A stretch of 64,000 nt of DNA from Larix kaempferi. Lineage: Eukaryota > Streptophyta > Pinopsida > Pinales > Pinaceae. The stretch is from positions 12,174,001 through 12,238,000 of the forward strand of contig BSBM01000307.1 in assembly GCA_027924585.1 (NCBI GenBank). Direction: 5' to 3'. Of the stretch, positions 45,501 through 56,690 are shown one piece after another (the first letter of the stretch is position 1; every line of letters starts with the position of its first letter). Below the pieces are notes generated by a model. It was not told where the DNA came from and did not search any database. It was given only the letters and a program-made list of their open reading frames with translations. A program made the position numbers and the translations under genes.

Positions 45501-46284
45501 TATTTACTCGTATTACTTGTATGTTCAATCTTTAAAGTTAGTATTTGATCATGTATGCGATTTATTTATTGGTTTCAGATGAAAGGGTGCTTGACTGGTA
45601 TATATTCATTTACTTGTGTTTACCAATATATGTTTCCTACTAACTTGGGCAGATAATTTGCACTGCAACAGTTTTTGTCTCCTAGAAAAGTTGGGCCTTC
45701 CAGAAAATTAAACTTTAATTTAGGCATCTGGTAGATGAACAATCCTATTTTGTTCTCACTGTTCCTGTTTAATATTTAAAAACAAGGTTCTTAGAGGAAA
45801 TTTACCCAGCATTGTGCTGCCTTTTTTGGTGTTTTTCTGTTGGAAACTAGAGTTTGTTTCTGTCAGTACACTGTGCACTATGATAATGTGTGAGAGAGAT
45901 CAGAGAGATGTTGGTAAATATTTTGGGTGCAATTAAACTTTTATTTAAGCATCTTGTATATGAACAATGCTATCTTGTTCTCATAATTATTGGAGTTACC
46001 ACTATGTTAAGTGGCAGAGCCATCCTTCGGTCATGTAGCACACTATTTTAACAATGATTCCAAGGCTTGGGCATATGATTAGCAACCTAATGTAAAATGA
46101 ACCTCTTATTATGAGATGCCAAGCCTGACCTGATAAACCATGAGTGTTCTCATTGTGACAATATGCCTATACCTAAATTTATTTAGATTGGCCTATCAAA
46201 AGCATTTCTTAACATTTATACTCGTGATTGATCTTGTTTATAAAAATGATGATAGGAAAATGAACTCCGTTTTCCTATCTATAT
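42529..46284. other. No recognisable gene; AT-rich with minor repeats
   Basis: A (TTA)n microsatellite at 44009-44028. At 45410-45860 a diverged duplication repeats TTCCTGTTTAATATTTA(C/A)AAACAAGG, TGTTGGAAACTAGAGT and ATGAACAAT(C/G)CTAT. Short ORFs at 43477-43722 and 45188-45403 (the latter with a hydrophobic start) carry no family motif. Confidence 0.4.
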
Positions 46285-46960
46285 AGAGTGGGCCATAAAT
46301 GCGGAAGGAAACGGGTAGGTGGGTCAGTAACGCCCCGTCGGCTGGTGTGTGCGTCACGCCGACACATGTCCCAAAAGAAAGCCTGTCAGCAACTTCGATG
46401 AATTTTTCCTAACCACCGCGAAACAGTCGGCTTAAAAGCACGATCCACGGTGACCAAGTTGGTGCGACAAGACTTCAATGCGGCGAAAGGGACGGGCGAC
46501 ACTGTTCAAAAGGGGGCGACCATACAGTGGAACGCTTAGCAAAAAAAAACTTGGTCGTTGCTGGATGGTTGACGAAATTATCATAAAAGCCGCGAACCGA
46601 TCGGTGAGATAGTCGAAATAACTGCGCCCGAAGCACCATTAAACTAAGTGGAAGAGTTGGGAGAAAAACGATGATGTGACGCGATCGTTAGTAGCATAAA
46701 AACTTGGTCGATGGAAATCTTATAAGATACGCGAAACAGACGGCAACGGGTGACTTAAAACGTGCGACCATGGTCGGCAAGAAAGAACAAAAACCGGCAA
46801 AACGAGTGGTGAAGATGAGCCGCAATCTGCTAGACAGGTCGGTGCCAGATGCGTAAAAGCTGGCGAAACAGTCAGTTATAAATGGCTAAAACGCTGCGAC
46901 CAATTTCGGCCAAAATGATCAAAAAGCTGCGAAATGGGTTGACATGTTTATACCTTCATA
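46285..46960. other. CpG-rich block with recurring GCGAAACAG motif, unexplained
   Basis: GC and CpG content rise sharply against the AT-rich flanks. GCGAAACAGTCGG-like words occur at 46418, 46592 (GCGAACCGATCGG), 46731, 46863 and 46929. AAAAACTTGGTCG occurs at ~46546 and ~46698. GTGCGAC or CTGCGACCA follows several copies. GTCGGC and GCCGAC flank a loop near 46339-46368. No frame is open over the block. It looks like a degenerate array of ~130-170-bp units; function unknown. Confidence 0.6.
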
Positions 46961-47390
46961 AAGCCATATCGACTATAGATGGTGACTTTTGATAAATACT
47001 TAAAGTCAATATTATATTTTTTTATACCCAATAGTTCTATGAAAGAGTTGGATTTTCCCATTCGGCGTTCCTTTTGCCCCTCCAGGGGCAAATGCTAGTT
47101 TTAAATGTTTGGCTTTGGGTAAAACTAAGCAAGGTCAATTTTGGCAATTAGGCTAGACTTTAACTACACAAGAGTCTTAGAATGTGGAATGCATAAATTG
47201 TGAAGCTCTCGAGAGATTTGCCTAACTAACACTAACCAGGGCTGGATAATTTTGATAGGAATTGAAAGCATTTTCAGATATAAACAAGGAGAACAAAAGC
47301 CACAGACGTACATTACAAACTGATCAAGAGGATGGAAGCTTGAAGTGATGAGAAATTGATCAGATGGACACAAAACTTAGTGCTTTGATG
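46961..47390. other. No recognisable feature
   Basis: AT-rich, with only a 69-codon minus-strand ORF of no known family. Confidence 0.35.
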
Positions 47391-47440
47391 AAAAGATGTT
47401 GGGTTATGAGCTTCCGGCAACAAAACTCGAGATCTTATGT

Positions 47441-47483
47441 GTTGCCAGAATCTTTAAATTGTTTTGCGGTAGATTCTGGCAAC
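47441..47483. other. Perfect 13-bp inverted repeat (hairpin)
   Basis: GTTGCCAGAATCT (47441-47453) and AGATTCTGGCAAC (47471-47483) are exact reverse complements around a 17-base loop. It lies inside the segment that resembles the internal 3' end of the neighbouring TR-GAG element. Confidence 0.85.
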
Positions 47484-47489
47484 AACATC

Positions 47490-47642
47490 TAGCTCCGTCT
47501 GGGGATGGCATGCTCCCTGCGAGCTTCCAAGAACAAGCAGACCCTGTGCCTTCTCATTTCATCTTTGCAACCTGTAATCATACTCTGCTTATCATTGACT
47601 GAAAGCTGAAAATTGAAATATGCCCTGTCATGTACCATACTC
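47490..47642. repeat. Diverged copy of the TR-GAG internal 3' region, left of its LTR
   Basis: AGCTCCGTCTGGGGATGGCA, CTCC(C)TGCGAGCTTCCAAGAACAAG and GACCCTGTGCCTT align with GGCTCCAATTGGGGATAAAG, CTCCTTGTGAGGCTTTAAGA and ACAAGAAGACCAAGTGCCTT at 49770-49840. Both have TGCCCTGT further on. This suggests an older related element was already here. Confidence 0.5.
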
Positions 47643-49755
47643 TGCATATCACTAGAGTTGGACCTAGACTACTAAGGTTCAAGCCTAGAGAAATCTTAAC
47701 AGTAAATAAAGGATAGCTTAGGGATGATTGTATATAAACGGGTAAAAATAGGACAAAGATCAGAAAATAATATAAGGTATGACTGCAGCAGGTATATGAT
47801 GTAACATACTGTAATATGAAGGTCTACGAGCATGAATTTATAAAAAGAATGAATTTTGACCAATAAAACATACATGTCATTTATAAGAGTTTTGGTATAA
47901 TGAATAAGACTATACAAAGACCAAATCATAAACACATGCAAGCTTTATCAATTCATATATTTAAACAAAAATATGCTCATTTGATTACAATCATTTCAAA
48001 GTGTCTCCTCATATTAAGATAAACAAAATACATGCATGAGCATCATGCTATCAGTCTGATCTCCATAGCTCTATCCAACCCCTTCTCAACCCTTGGCTGG
48101 AACTCTCCCCTGTCTTCCTTTTGTTACAATCATGCCTCATATAGGTGTTGAGGTCGAAATCCTCCCCAGGAGGTCAAATTTCTAAAGATAGCAGAAATTA
48201 CATTAAATTTTGGAACTGTCTGCCATGAAAAATGGACCAGACAAAAAACTAGGTCTGCAATTATGATTTTGTATCTCTTAAATCATGACACGTGTGTACA
48301 ATCTGGGAGAGGTTTTTGTATATAAGTTTGTTATGAGAAAAAACCTCTCTCAGTTCCCTGATATTTTCTTTCATTTTCCCGAGATGTGCATTCTAAAAAC
48401 ATGTGTCAAAATAGGAAAATTCTGGGATTCGAACAATAGGACTCAATGATGGATTCAATTCTCCCAATCTGTGACACCTGTAAGAAAACTGAGAGAGGTT
48501 ATTGTTCTTTGAAGTTTTAGGAACAAACACCTCCTCCAGTTTTTCAAAATGATTTTCCATCCGTTCAGAATCATCATTTGAAAATGATGACTAAACATGC
48601 TATATTTTTGTCTCCTTCAGGTAAAAACACAGCACCATCTTGCGGGGAACTTTTGACTGCCTTTCTGAGCTTCAAATGCAGATCCAAAAATAAGGGATTT
48701 TAACTTATCCCTGTTGCTAATTTTTCTTCCATCTCCCTAATTGTTCTTGGCCAAGATTCCTGAAATCCGTTTGGAAATAACCAAGTATCAAAGTTTGAAG
48801 AAGCTCTGTGATTTCCAATAATTTCCAAGACAGGATCCTAGATGATAAGCCGATGATTCCATCAACACCTTCATTTCCATTGTCCAATAATGTGTTTTGA
48901 AAAGTAAAATGGATACTTGAAGACTACCTGATGATGAGCTTTAGTGCACGAGTATTTCCTCTTCAGCATATTGGGATCAACTTAATAAACTCCTCATTGT
49001 TGGGCACTTCTTTTGATATCTGACTGTCAATAAATGCAGCAATAAATGTACCCCTATTATACCTGTGCGAACTTCAAACTTGGCCAATAGATCCTTCTTT
49101 GCCTTTCATTTTTTTGTTATCTCACACTTTAAAGATACAAAGACTGGCAGCTTTGAAAATTGGTAACAAATTTCATTAAAATAAGAATTGCACTTTTGTG
49201 AAGCAGTGAAAAAGGAATATTGTTTACTACAGCATTGATTTTAGCACAATGACAACCTTTGAAATATTTTTTGCAATTATTTGAACACTTGGACGAACAC
49301 CATGGCACTTGACATGTGTGTATTTCTTCTGGCAGTCATCGAGCACTTATCTTGGCATGTGTTCACTTGAGTTCATAGCATTTGGACCATGGCATGCAAC
49401 AACATTTTTTAAACCATGAGAAATATCTTACATGAAGCTTGTAAGAGCTTTCACGCCTTTATATTCATAAGTGTCCATCAGCTTCATTGATGTGTATTGT
49501 AAATACTTGACAAGTTGTGTACAAACTGTGAACACATAGACTTTTCCCTTGGCGCCGGTATGAGGTTTTGAAGTTGACTTTGAAATATTAAGTAAAAATG
49601 AGCCTCATTTTGATTTAATAAATGACATAACGATAAAATGATTAGGAAGTAGGGTAACATTTAGACAAGCAAAATCAAAAATCAAAGATAAGGTGGGGTA
49701 AAACTAGGAAAAGTGGCCATCTAAAATCAAAATTCTAAGGTAAATCTAGGTTACA
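47643..49755 (-). repeat. 3' LTR of the TR-GAG element
   Basis: Homology to the right copy is firm from TATCACTAGAGTTGGACCTA (47647) to CTAAGGTAAATCT (49747). I extend it a few bases each way to reach TG (TGCATATCAC) and CA (GGTTACA) ends. Small ORFs inside are duplicated in the other LTR and are not genes. Confidence 0.8.
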
Positions 49756-50203
49756 ACCCTAGAGATAAAATCTGGCTCCAATTGGGGATAAAGCTCTCCT
49801 TGTGAGGCTTTAAGAACAAGAAGACCAAGTGCCTTTCCAATCCATCACTGACATCTGCAAACCAAAAACTACAACTTGCTATGCTCATCAAACTCTGAAA
49901 TGATCCTGCTTTGCAAACAGAGGCTGCCCTGTAATTGAAGAAAAGAAGCACAAGTGTTTTATCTCCATTGGGCTATAGTCTTTATTCATGCAGAACTAGT
50001 ACATACTAAATCAAACTGAAATAAAAAGTGTTGAAAACAAAAGCACTATACTGCAAACCTTAATTCAAACTGTCTCTGCTTTAAACCAATTCCATATTAA
50101 AATCAAATAACTGCTCTAATACTGAAAGACTAAATGAGAACAAATGCTCTTGAGACAAGCTTATTTATGTGCACTATCTATACTAACCAAATCTACAACC
50201 TGG
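49756..50203 (-). other. TR-GAG internal 3' non-coding region
   Basis: No ORF with a motif. It carries the segment also found, diverged, at 47490-47642. Confidence 0.5.
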
Positions 50204-51079
50204 TCAAGTAAAATCATACTTCCAGTGAAGCGATACAAGTATTTGAATAACTGCTAAAACTCTTGATCTATGTATTAGCAAAATAAAGACTAGAACAAAA
50301 ATCAACACCTGTCTGTAAGTTTGATTTTCAGACTTATCATAAAAGGAGTACTGGAACCTTGAATCGATGAATTCCTCCATATAGTCGGCTACTAGGTCAT
50401 AAAAAACATAATAACCCTCAAGATATTCTAGCATCTGATTATTAATCAATCCATGAGTGCAATTTTTTCCATACCACTGTTTCAGTTTTGAATCACCAAA
50501 CTTGTATTTATTCTCAAAACACTTTTCAATCTTGATATCAAAAGATAGCTGAAATGGGTTTTGAAAAGACAGGCTCTGTATTTTGACCTCTAAAGCTTCA
50601 ATCTCTTTCTCAATATACTCAGCAAATTCTTCTAAAAATATGACTTTAGATTCTGAGTTACATGAGCTTGACCTTAAATAAGAGGACAAAAGGGAAGAAA
50701 AATTCTCATCTATTTCCTCATCGGTGCACATATCATTCCATTCTCTAAAATTTTGGATGGAAAGAGATTCTGCCCTAAATTCTGTCTTCTCCATCCATGT
50801 CTTCAAAAAGACAATTCAAAAATCTGTTAATGATCTAATTGACCCAACAAACAAATCTTCAACCCAACTTTTACACTTTCCTTGTAATGAATCATAGAAT
50901 AGTCTAGTGAAGACATATTCATGTTTAACTCTGAGTAGCTCCGTAAATTCACAGAAATTAGATATATGTTTCACAGCTAAACTCAGATCGTCTCCATTAA
51001 ATTTAGGACCATTTCTCAACAAATATTCATCCAAAGGAAGAAGATTCGGAAATCCAGGAAGTTCTCCAAATCTAGACAT
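50204..51079 (-). pseudogene. gag-like ORF of the TR-GAG element
   Basis: The frame starts MSRFGELPGFPNLLPL at 51079. A capsid-like block follows, EYVFTRLFYDSLQGKCKSWV then EDLFVGSIRSLTDF, which matches the plant retrotransposon gag pattern (hydrophobic helix, then small-LxG-xAxxW, then SIxSWxxF). One in-frame TGA (50813-50815) replaces the usual Trp; the same frame continues through TWMEKTEFRAESLS, an acidic section and a hydrophobic end. There is no zinc knuckle. Capsid function is inferred from the pattern and the LTR context only. Confidence 0.55.
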
Positions 51080-51782
51080 GCATACCTTGAAACAATAGAA
51101 GCAACATCTGCAGTCCTCATTAGTCCAATGAAATCATCAGTGAATCTTTGAAATCTGGATCCGCAGAATCTGGAGTCACCGAGTGAAGAATTTGCAACCA
51201 ATATTCAGATGCCTATTACTTGTTCACCATCAAGCAATAGATCTCTTCAAGGAGATGGCACTTCAACTTTCAATTAACCAATGAAGATTCTACTAGTGAG
51301 AGGTATATAAGGTGATGACGAGGATTTTAAAGAATCAAAGTATTCAGAAGTGAAGGTTTCCTCTAGTATGTGTTTATGCCCAGAAGTCAGAGGATTTGAG
51401 TAAACTTTAAAATCATCAACTTGAATAGGATTAGAATCTTCGAATTCAAGAATAAACACAGATAAATCTGATTTTCTTTCTTCTTGAGTATCCAACAAAT
51501 CAGAAGGTATGGTTGTATCTGAAGAATAAAGAGGGTTACTGGATGATGGGAAATCAAACTTCCTTCTAGCTTCTCTTATAATCCTTTATGGATCAGAAAC
51601 CCCTGAGCACAAAGGAGATGAAGGATTTTCTCGAGTCCCTATCTGTCTTGAAACCACTGTATCTTTATGAAATATGAGGTGAATGTGTAGTCTGCAAACA
51701 AATTATATTGATCTTGTTCACCCTCCAAAATCATATGTAAAGATATTAAATACCCAGGGAAAATTTTACTTCCGTTTCTCCG
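51080..51782 (-). other. TR-GAG leader with small ORFs
   Basis: ORFs at 51016-51201 and 51274-51498 (acidic, MLDTQEERKSDLSVFILEFE) may be the broken N-terminal part of gag, in other frames. No conserved motif. Confidence 0.4.
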
Positions 51783-51800
51783 TCCCTGGCAACAGCGCTA
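51783..51800 (-). other. Primer-binding site of the TR-GAG element
   Basis: Minus strand reads TAGCGCTGTTGCCAGGGA, close to the TGGCGCCGTTGCCGGGGA primer site of Athila/Tat elements and to the site of the gypsy element at 8478-8496. It is five bases inside the LTR edge, which fixes the orientation. Confidence 0.7.
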
Positions 51801-51805
51801 GAAGA

Positions 51806-53915
51806 TGTTATCACTAGAGTTGGACCTAGACTACTAAGGTTCAAGCCTAGAGAAATCTTAACAATAAATAAAGGATAGCTTAGGGATGATTGTATATAAA
51901 CGGGTAAAAATAGGATAGAGATCAGAAAATAATATAAGATATGATTGCAACAGGTATATTATGTAACATACGATAATATGAAGGTCTACGAGCATGAAAT
52001 TATAAAAAGAATAAATTCTGACCAATAAAATATACATGTCATTTATAAGAGTTCTGGTATAAAGAATAAGACTATACAAACACCAAATCATAAACACATG
52101 CAAGCTTTATCAATTCATATATTTAAACAAAAATGGGCTCATTCGATTACAATCATTTCAAAGTGTCTCTTCATATTAAGATAAACAAAATACATTCATG
52201 AGCATCATGCTATCAGTCTGATCTCCATAGCTCTATCCAACCCCTTCTCAACCCTTGGTTGGAACTCTCCCCTCTCTTACTTTTGTTACAATCATGCCTC
52301 ATATAGGTGTTGAGGTCGAAATCCTCCCTAGGAAGTCGAATTTCTAAAGATAGCAGAAATTACATTAAATTTTGGAATTGTCTGCCATGAAAAATGGACC
52401 AGACAAAAAACTAGGGTTGCAATTATGATTTCGTATCTCTTAAATCATGACAGCTGTGTACAATATGGGAGAGGTTTTTGTATATTAGTTTGTTATGAGC
52501 AAAAACCTCTCTCAGTTCCCTGATATTTGTTTCCATTTTCCCGAGATATGCATTCTAAAAACATGTGTCAAAACAGGAAAATTCTGCGATCCAAAAAATA
52601 GTACTCAATGATGGATTCGATTATCCCAATATGTGACACCTAAAAGAAAAATGAGAGAGGTTATTGTTCTTTGACGTGTTAGGAACAAAATCCTCCTCCA
52701 TCTTTTCAAAATGATTTTCCAGTCGTTCAGAATCGTCATTTGAAAATGATGACTAAACATGTTGTATTTTTGTCTCCTTGAGGTAAAAACGCAGCACCAT
52801 CTTGCGGGGAACTTTTGACTGCATTTCTGAGCTTCAAATGCAGATCCAAAAATAAAGGATTTTAACTTATCCCTGTTACTAATTTTTCTTCCATATGTCT
52901 AATTGTTCTTGGCCAAGATTCCTGAAATCTGTTTGGAAATAACCAAGTATCAAAGTTTGAAGAAGCTCTGTGATTTCCAATAATTTCCAAGACAGGATCC
53001 TAGATGATAGGTTGATGATTCCATCAACACCTTCATTGCCACTATCCAATAATGTGTTTTGGAAATTAAACTGGATACTTGAAGACTACCTGATGATGAG
53101 CTTTAGTGCACGAGTATTTCCTCTTCAGCATATGGTACTCAACTTAATAAACTCCTCATTGTTGGGCACTTCTTTTGATATTTGATTGTCAATAAATGCA
53201 GCAAGAAATGTACCCCTATCATACCTGTGCGAACTTCAAACTTGGCCGATAAATCCTTCTTTGCCTTTCATTATTGTGTTATCTCACACTTTAAAGATAC
53301 AAACACTGGCAGCTTTGAAAATTGGTAACAAATTTCATTAAAATAAGAATTTCACTTTTGCCAAGCTGTGAAAAAGGAATATTGTTTACTACAGCATTGA
53401 TTTTAGCACAATGACAACCGTTGAAATATTTTTTGCAACTATTTGAACACTTGGACGAACACCATGGCACTTGTCATGCGTGTATTTCTTCTGGCAGTCA
53501 TCGAGTACTTATCTTGGCATGTGTTCACTTGAGTTCATAGCATTGGACCATGGCATGCAACAACATTTTTTAAACCATGAGAAATATCTTACATGAAGCT
53601 TGTAAGAGCTTTCACGCCTTTATATGCGTAAGTGTCCATCAGCTTCTTTGATGTGTATTGTAAAGACTTGACATATTGTGTATAAACTGTGAACCCATAG
53701 ACTTTTCCCTTGGCGCTGGTATGAGGTTTTGAAGCTGATTTTGAAATATTAAGTAAAAATGAGCCCCATTTTGATTTAATAAATGACATAACAATAAAAT
53801 GATTAGGAAGTAGGGTAAAATTTAGACAAGCAAAATCAAAAATCAAAGATAAGGTGGGGTAAAACTAGGAAAAGTGGCCATCTAAAATCAAAATTCTAAG
53901 GTAAATCTTGGTCCA
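51806..53915 (-). repeat. 5' LTR of the TR-GAG element
   Basis: Begins (plus strand) TGTTATCACTAGAGTTGGAC and remains alignable with 47643-49755 to CTAAGGTAAATCT at 53907. I place the end at GGTCCA (53915). The right flank is LINE sequence, so the last ~8 bases are uncertain. Confidence 0.8.
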
Positions 53916-55740
53916 CCATTTGATAGGGGGAATTACCTCCAATTCTCTGAAAGCCAGATAGTCCAGCTTGGGGGCATAGCTACCACCTGTAGCATTCTTA
54001 ACCCATATAAATTCATCTTCCATATCACTGAGATATATATGACAAGTAGAAAGAGAATGAATGTACCTATCCCAATGAGGCTTTTCTAGCTCATTGAAAC
54101 CCATATCAGTCATGGATAACCAAGATTGCTTAACAGGATTACCTGGAATTTGCACTTGGTGAAGGAAAAGAAATCCCCTGTTAGTCAATGATAGATCATG
54201 TCATCGGGTAGCCTGAAGAAAGTGTCACATCCCACCTTTGGATCTTTCCCAATGCGCACCTTCTTACCATTTCCAATGCTCCAAGCGATCCAACCACCAC
54301 TGACCCCAAAGGCTGATAGGATTGCTTTTCAGACAATGGAACAACTTTTAGCACTTTTAACCGGAATCCTGAACCATTCTTCAATGGATAAAGGGTAGAT
54401 ATATTTGTGAGTGATGACAAGAACCCAAAGCCCCTCACTCTTGAGGATTTTCCATACACATTTGGCAGCGAGAGCTTTGGCAAAGCAAGGTAGATCTTTA
54501 ATGCCCCAACCACCAAATGCCTTTGGCAATGCAATCCTTTTCCAGGCAACCCATGGGAAGGAGTGTTCAAATACACAACCACCTCATAAAAAATTTAGAC
54601 ATAGCTTTCTAATACGGTTGAGGATGCCAACAAGAACATACCCCCCCCCCCCACGAGAGAGCAATTTGTTACACCACAAATTGATCATTTTTTTAATCCT
54701 GACAAATAACCATGCATAGTCTTTACAGGTATAGTCATTAGGTTTAATCAGAAATCCCAAATAACTGAGGCCCTTGGAGATATCAATCACTAAAAAAACA
54801 AATTTTTCAGCCAGCCATAATTTCTCAACAGGATCAATATTCAGAAAGGAAGTGGAAGATTTATTTGAGTTACATACCATACCAGTAGCTTTGGAGAAAA
54901 TGGTCAGAATTGATTTAAGAATAAGAGCATCCCTTCTAGAACCATCAGTAACAAAAACCATGTCGTCAACAAATAGTAGATGGGTAATTTTTACATTACC
55001 TCCCATACAGACACCTTTGATAACACCAGTAGAGACAACATTTAAAAGCAATCTGCTAAGGCCATCCATCATCAGAATAAATAAAAGGGGAGCTAGAGGA
55101 CAGCCTTGGCGAAGTCCTCGACTTGGTCTGAAGAAATTGGTCCCTGAGCCATTAATAAGTACCGAGAAAGAAACATATTTTACAAAGGATAATATCCAGT
55201 TTACCATAGCCAGGTCAAATCCAATCTGCAAAAGGATAAGTCTAAGAAGAGTCCAATTAACACGACCATACGCCTTAGAAATATCAACTTTGATAATAGC
55301 AGCAGGAATCTTCTTAATTTTAGCAGAATGGAGAACCTAGTAATCATTTTAGATAGAATTCCCTTTATCGTTTTAGCAATAACTCTTGTAATGATCTTAT
55401 ATATTGAATTACACAATGACATTGGTCTGAAATCTTCCAGACAACAAGCTTTATCCTTCTTCGGAATAAGAGCAATGAAGGTGTTGTTGAACGTACCAAG
55501 GATGTTGCCTCGAACACGAGAGTCTTCAATCACCATAAGAATATCAACTTCAAAAAGGTCCACGAATCCCAAAAAAAAATCAATGGTACACCCATCAATA
55601 CCAGAGCTTTTATCCGCTTTCATAGAATGAATAGCCACTTTGAACTCTTCAAGAGATACACCAAGCTTCAATGCTTCATTTTGTTCATCACTTACAAAGG
55701 ATGAGTAGAAAGCAATCATATCCATCATGGAGTCCATAGG
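53916..55740 (-). pseudogene. LINE (L1-type) reverse transcriptase remnant
   Basis: Reading right to left, one frame (55201-55737) gives KADKSSGIDGCTIDFF, FNNTFIALIPKKD and EDFRPMSLCNSIYKIITRVI. A shifted frame (54584-55231) gives RPSRGLRQGCPLAPLLFILM and the catalytic box THLLFVDDMVFV (FVDD for the usual FADD). Then come VCNSNKS and LSYLGF, the thumb region. Two further frames (54196-54582, 53865-54188) hold the C-terminal part. At least three frameshifts break it. The endonuclease domain upstream of 55740 is missing, so the copy is 5'-truncated. A run of 13 C at ~54643 lies in the shift zone. RT would prime on nicked DNA in an intact element. Confidence 0.85.
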
Positions 55741-56020
55741 AGCCTCTTAATCCTCTTTGAATAGCGGCCTCAAATTACACTAGCTAAGTTAAAATCTAAA
55801 AACTACATAACCAAAATCTTTACGCAATCCTCGATTCTTAGAAAAATAATAAAAACACTTGACATCATCATATCTCAGCGAAGAAACCACTTTACTCCAA
55901 GAGCATGACCACCCTAACGAAACTTTTCTTTTCCTCGATCAATTTGGAAGATATATCTAAAAATGCTATCTTTGGTTACAAAACTTGTTTTTCTTCCATC
56001 AGTTTAAAAGAATTTATATA
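55741..56020. other. No recognisable feature
   Basis: AT-rich, no ORF, between the LINE and a short repeat array. Confidence 0.35.
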
Positions 56021-56137
56021 AAAATATATGGCATACACGTTTGAAGTTTGAATGACTTAGATATATGGCATACACGTTTGAAGTCAAAGTGAGGAGAAGT
56101 TTGAATGAATTAGATATATGGCATACACGTTTGTGGT
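56021..56137. repeat. Three copies of TATATGGCATACACGTTTG
   Basis: The 19-mer occurs near 56022, 56060 and 56117. Parts of the spacer (AAGTTTGAATGA(C/A)TTAGA) are repeated too. Confidence 0.85.
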
Positions 56138-56454
56138 GGGACCCAAACATACATTTCAAAAGAATATCTTCGGAGAATATGCCCATATACATTAAAAGAG
56201 ACTCATACTATTTTTCCATAGCACTGATTGGAATTGGGAGATTGTAAATCAAAAAAGAATGGGTAGGTAGAGTAAGTGGTAATGTTTAGTATCTTTTGGT
56301 AGGTTTAGGTTTTGATGATTGATCTTTAGATTTAGATGGTTGATTTTTTGGTATGTTTAGACTGATATTTAGTTTCAGATCACTAATTTGTTGGCATGTT
56401 TATTTACTAACATGATGAGTTGGCATGTTTTGTTTATTTCATGATGTGATGAAT

Positions 56455-56690
56455 ATATATATATATTGTAACTAGGGGAATTGGCAACTGGGAAGGGGCT
56501 GGTACTCGCGTGATACGGGGTCTAGGGATCCAATCTCGTCCGCTACCACTATATTCTTAGGTGCACTCACACATCCTGCAAGCATGGGGCACGGGTAAGT
56601 CAGGGTGATTTGAACTCGTGACATCCATTTACAACATCTCCTTCATATCAAGCGAATTGTTGGTTGAGCTACACCCCTGCAGGGCATGAC
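56455..56690 (-). mobile_element. Probable tRNA-derived SINE (SINE 3)
   Basis: Minus strand has an A-box-like TGTAGCTCAACCAAC (~56660-56673) and a B box GAGTTCAAATC (56607-56617), ~45 bases apart as in tRNA genes. A GC-richer body follows and the end is a (TA)n run at ~56453-56466. I could not fix a target duplication, so edges are approximate. Confidence 0.5.

Larger units (their letters stand above)
47643..53915 (-). mobile_element. Non-autonomous LTR retrotransposon of TR-GAG type
   Basis: Two direct repeats of ~2.11 kb (47643-49755 and 51806-53915) bracket ~2.05 kb of unique DNA. On the minus strand the right copy is the 5' LTR and is followed by a primer site like that of Athila/Tat elements. 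The only coding region is a gag-like ORF. No protease, RT or integrase is present, so it depended on another element. LTR divergence is ~7% in a sampled stretch (about 17 differences in ~240 bases), so it is older than the copia element. No clear target duplication is seen; the right end meets a LINE. Confidence 0.75.

Noticed and set aside
47696-47941. 81-codon ORF repeated at 51858-52103, as a conserved gene pair
   Set aside because: Both lie at the same place in the two LTRs of one element.
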